From the NCBI GenBank assembly GCA_023437305.1, contig JAEZGN010000021.1:310001-374000 (forward strand): 64,000 nt of DNA, given 5' to 3'. The position numbers were made by a program, and so were the translations under genes. This document shows, one piece after another, positions 62,724 to 64,000 of this stretch; position 1 is the stretch's first letter, and every line of letters starts with the position of its first letter. The notes under the pieces were generated by a model. That model was not told the origin of the DNA. It saw nothing but the letters and a program-made list of their open reading frames with translations, and did not search any database. This DNA comes from Bacteroidota bacterium. Lineage in GTDB: Bacteria > Bacteroidota > Bacteroidia > Bacteroidales > Dysgonomonadaceae.

Positions 62724-64000
62724 TTACCATTTAATATTAACAGATACTCCCTCCGGATTATTATCAAATTCCAATAAATAAGTCTTCGTCTGCTGATCCC
62801 ATGCGTTAGCCAAGAATTCTTCTTTGCCGTTTACCGATACGCTCACAGGTTTTCGGGGTAATAAAACACGAGATGCATTCGTGGTATTTATAGGACTTTT
62901 TGCAACAAACGAATACGAGCCCTTCCCTACCTTTTCTTCATATACACGACATGCAGCGGCAAGCACCTGCGGACGTTGTTTGTTTGCCACTCTGTCTATA
63001 TTCAGCAAGAACGCTTGTTCTCCCGGATTTACGGTCTTGGATTGGTATACAGGTAACTTGGGGTCAAATAAGTCAATGAAATTACCTTTTATTATATAAG
63101 GCTCATTGCTCACGCTTTCGTCGAGCACAGCAACCAGATCATACGCTCCTCTTTGGAGATAAAAATTATTCTTAAAGAGCAGCTTCCCTGCATTTGCCTT
63201 TTGTTCGTACATTCTTTTCACTACATCGAGCAATTGCTTATCGTTATCGGCTTTTAGAACAAAGTCTTTTGGATCAGTTCTGATAATATAAACAGTTCCT
63301 TTGCCATAGCTGTATTCCCCTTCTTGAGGCGACACGGCAATATTCATTTGCTCGAACAGATGGTTAGACGGAGCAGTGTATTTATTGCCTCCTGTATTCC
63401 ACCATTCCTGTACAGTCTGAAACGGATCGTTATCGAGCCCGCTATAAACCAACACACCTCCGGCTTTCACCCACTGAGCTATATATGTATGAGCTTCGGG
63501 AGACAAAGGTTTCATATTCGAATAAGACATAAGCAATACTTTCGTATCGGCTAGTGCTTCTTTATAACCTAAGTTTTCTATATGGGCTGTTTTTACAGGT
63601 ACTCCTCGTTTAAGGAAAGGCAACGCCTGTCCGTAGAAGTTTGCCAACTGAGGGTCTTCATATCCTGCGTGTGTAGGGAATCGCTGGAACATCAGTGAGT
63701 TGGCCATCAGCACGCTTATACCTCGCGAGCCTGTCACCTTATTATCAGACAGAGGCATGCTGTTCAGCGAGTTTACCATTATTTGCATTTGTGTAGAATA
63801 GTGTCTTGGTATTCTTTCCTTTTTGTCACTACTTGCACTTGTTCTGTAAAGCCCTTCATAAATACGTTCGGGCCAAGGCATTATTTCATAATCTGCTATA
63901 TTGGGGTATAGCAATTGAGCCGTAAAGGTTGCCTGATAGTTCTTTTTGTAATCTGCCCAGTCTCTCGGCCAGTCTTCGATCGGATCGGTGAGGAAGAACA
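62724..64000 (-). CDS. C-terminal part of a large exported glycan-locus protein (cut by window edge)
   Basis: The frame stays open to the window edge; upstream of the first candidate TTG (63914) it reads TDPIEDWPRDWADYKKNYQA without a stop, so the gene begins outside. The first part (YPNIADYEIMPWPERIYEG) looks like the end of a TIM-barrel-like domain. Next comes an alpha/beta domain (about 85-230 of the visible part; VLLMSYSNMKPLSPE, WVKAGGVLVYSGLDNDP) like the glutamine-amidotransferase-like domain of GH42 and similar enzymes. The end is beta-rich (SRVLLPRKPVSVSVNGKEE). I do not recognise the family with certainty. It lies 28 bases upstream of the DUF4965 gene and is co-transcribed with it. 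Confidence 0.65.
   Translation of the reverse strand, partial: FFLTDPIEDWPRDWADYKKNYQATFTAQLLYPNIADYEIMPWPERIYEGLYRTSASSDKKERIPRHYSTQMQIMVNSLNSMPLSDNKVTGSRGISVLMANSLMFQRFPTHAGYEDPQLANFYGQALPFLKRGVPVKTAHIENLGYKEALADTKVLLMSYSNMKPLSPEAHTYIAQWVKAGGVLVYSGLDNDPFQTVQEWWNTGGNKYTAPSNHLFEQMNIAVSPQEGEYSYGKGTVYIIRTDPKDFVLKADNDKQLLDVVKRMYEQKANAGKLLFKNNFYLQRGAYDLVAVLDESVSNEPYIIKGNFIDLFDPKLPVYQSKTVNPGEQAFLLNIDRVANKQRPQVLAAACRVYEEKVGKGSYSFVAKSPINTTNASRVLLPRKPVSVSVNGKEEFLANAWDQQTKTYLLEFDNNPEGVSVNIKW

Overview
The window looks like chromosomal DNA of an AT-rich Bacteroidota, most likely order Bacteroidales. The reasons are two SusC/SusD pairs, many Sus-type lipoproteins, Bacteroidota-type promoters (TAnnTTTG at -7), a type IX secretion sorting domain, and a ROK regulator, UxaC and TyrS of Bacteroidales type. 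A Dysgonomonas-like genus is my guess; the sequence alone does not prove it. Nearly everything here serves glycan capture and sugar catabolism.

Layout. (1) 34-4226: a ROK repressor-type regulator diverges from a DUF4434 protein and a sugar porter of the major facilitator superfamily. (2) 4350-21937, all on the minus strand: a polysaccharide utilisation locus (PUL). In transcription order it has a propeller/Y_Y_Y/LuxR-type membrane regulator, SusC, SusD, a modular GH144, GH3, GH3, a second GH144 and a GH43-type protein. GH144 plus GH3 points to beta-1,2-glucan (sophoro-oligosaccharides). (3) 22179-32732, minus strand: enzymes without a SusC/D pair. These are a LacZ-type GH2, two paralogous GH71/99-like proteins, a long GH2 protein and a neutral-ceramidase-like protein. 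(4) 33099-35630, plus strand: a membrane-spanning Kelch/SARP-like regulator facing that cluster. (5) A 138-bp repeat with perfect 26-bp inverted ends, then minus-strand genes 35803-50981: a second PUL with SusC, SusD, a DUF3823 lipoprotein, a PA14-containing GH3, a 1853-residue type IX-secreted protein (two beta-helices, two discoidin domains, an SGNH-like domain) and a small outer-membrane barrel. (6) 51514-58337, plus strand: an orphan gene and a hexuronate operon (uxaC, DUF4861 lipoprotein, kdgK, KDPG aldolase, hexuronate transporter) behind a promoter bracketed by two near-identical palindromic operators. (7) 58415-64000, minus strand: tRNA-Gln(CTG), tyrS, a DUF4965-type lipoprotein and a gene cut by the window edge.

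Together these genes suggest a gut- or detritus-type glycan degrader. Outer-membrane SusCD complexes import oligosaccharides, periplasmic and surface enzymes cut them, and hexuronates released elsewhere are isomerised and channelled through KDG and KDPG to pyruvate and glyceraldehyde-3-phosphate. The tagaturonate/fructuronate reductases and altronate/mannonate dehydratases that this route needs are not in the window. The most interesting items are the two-operator uronate promoter, the Kelch/SARP regulator beside the SusCD-less enzyme cluster, the giant type IX protein, and the inverted-repeat element at 35652-35789.
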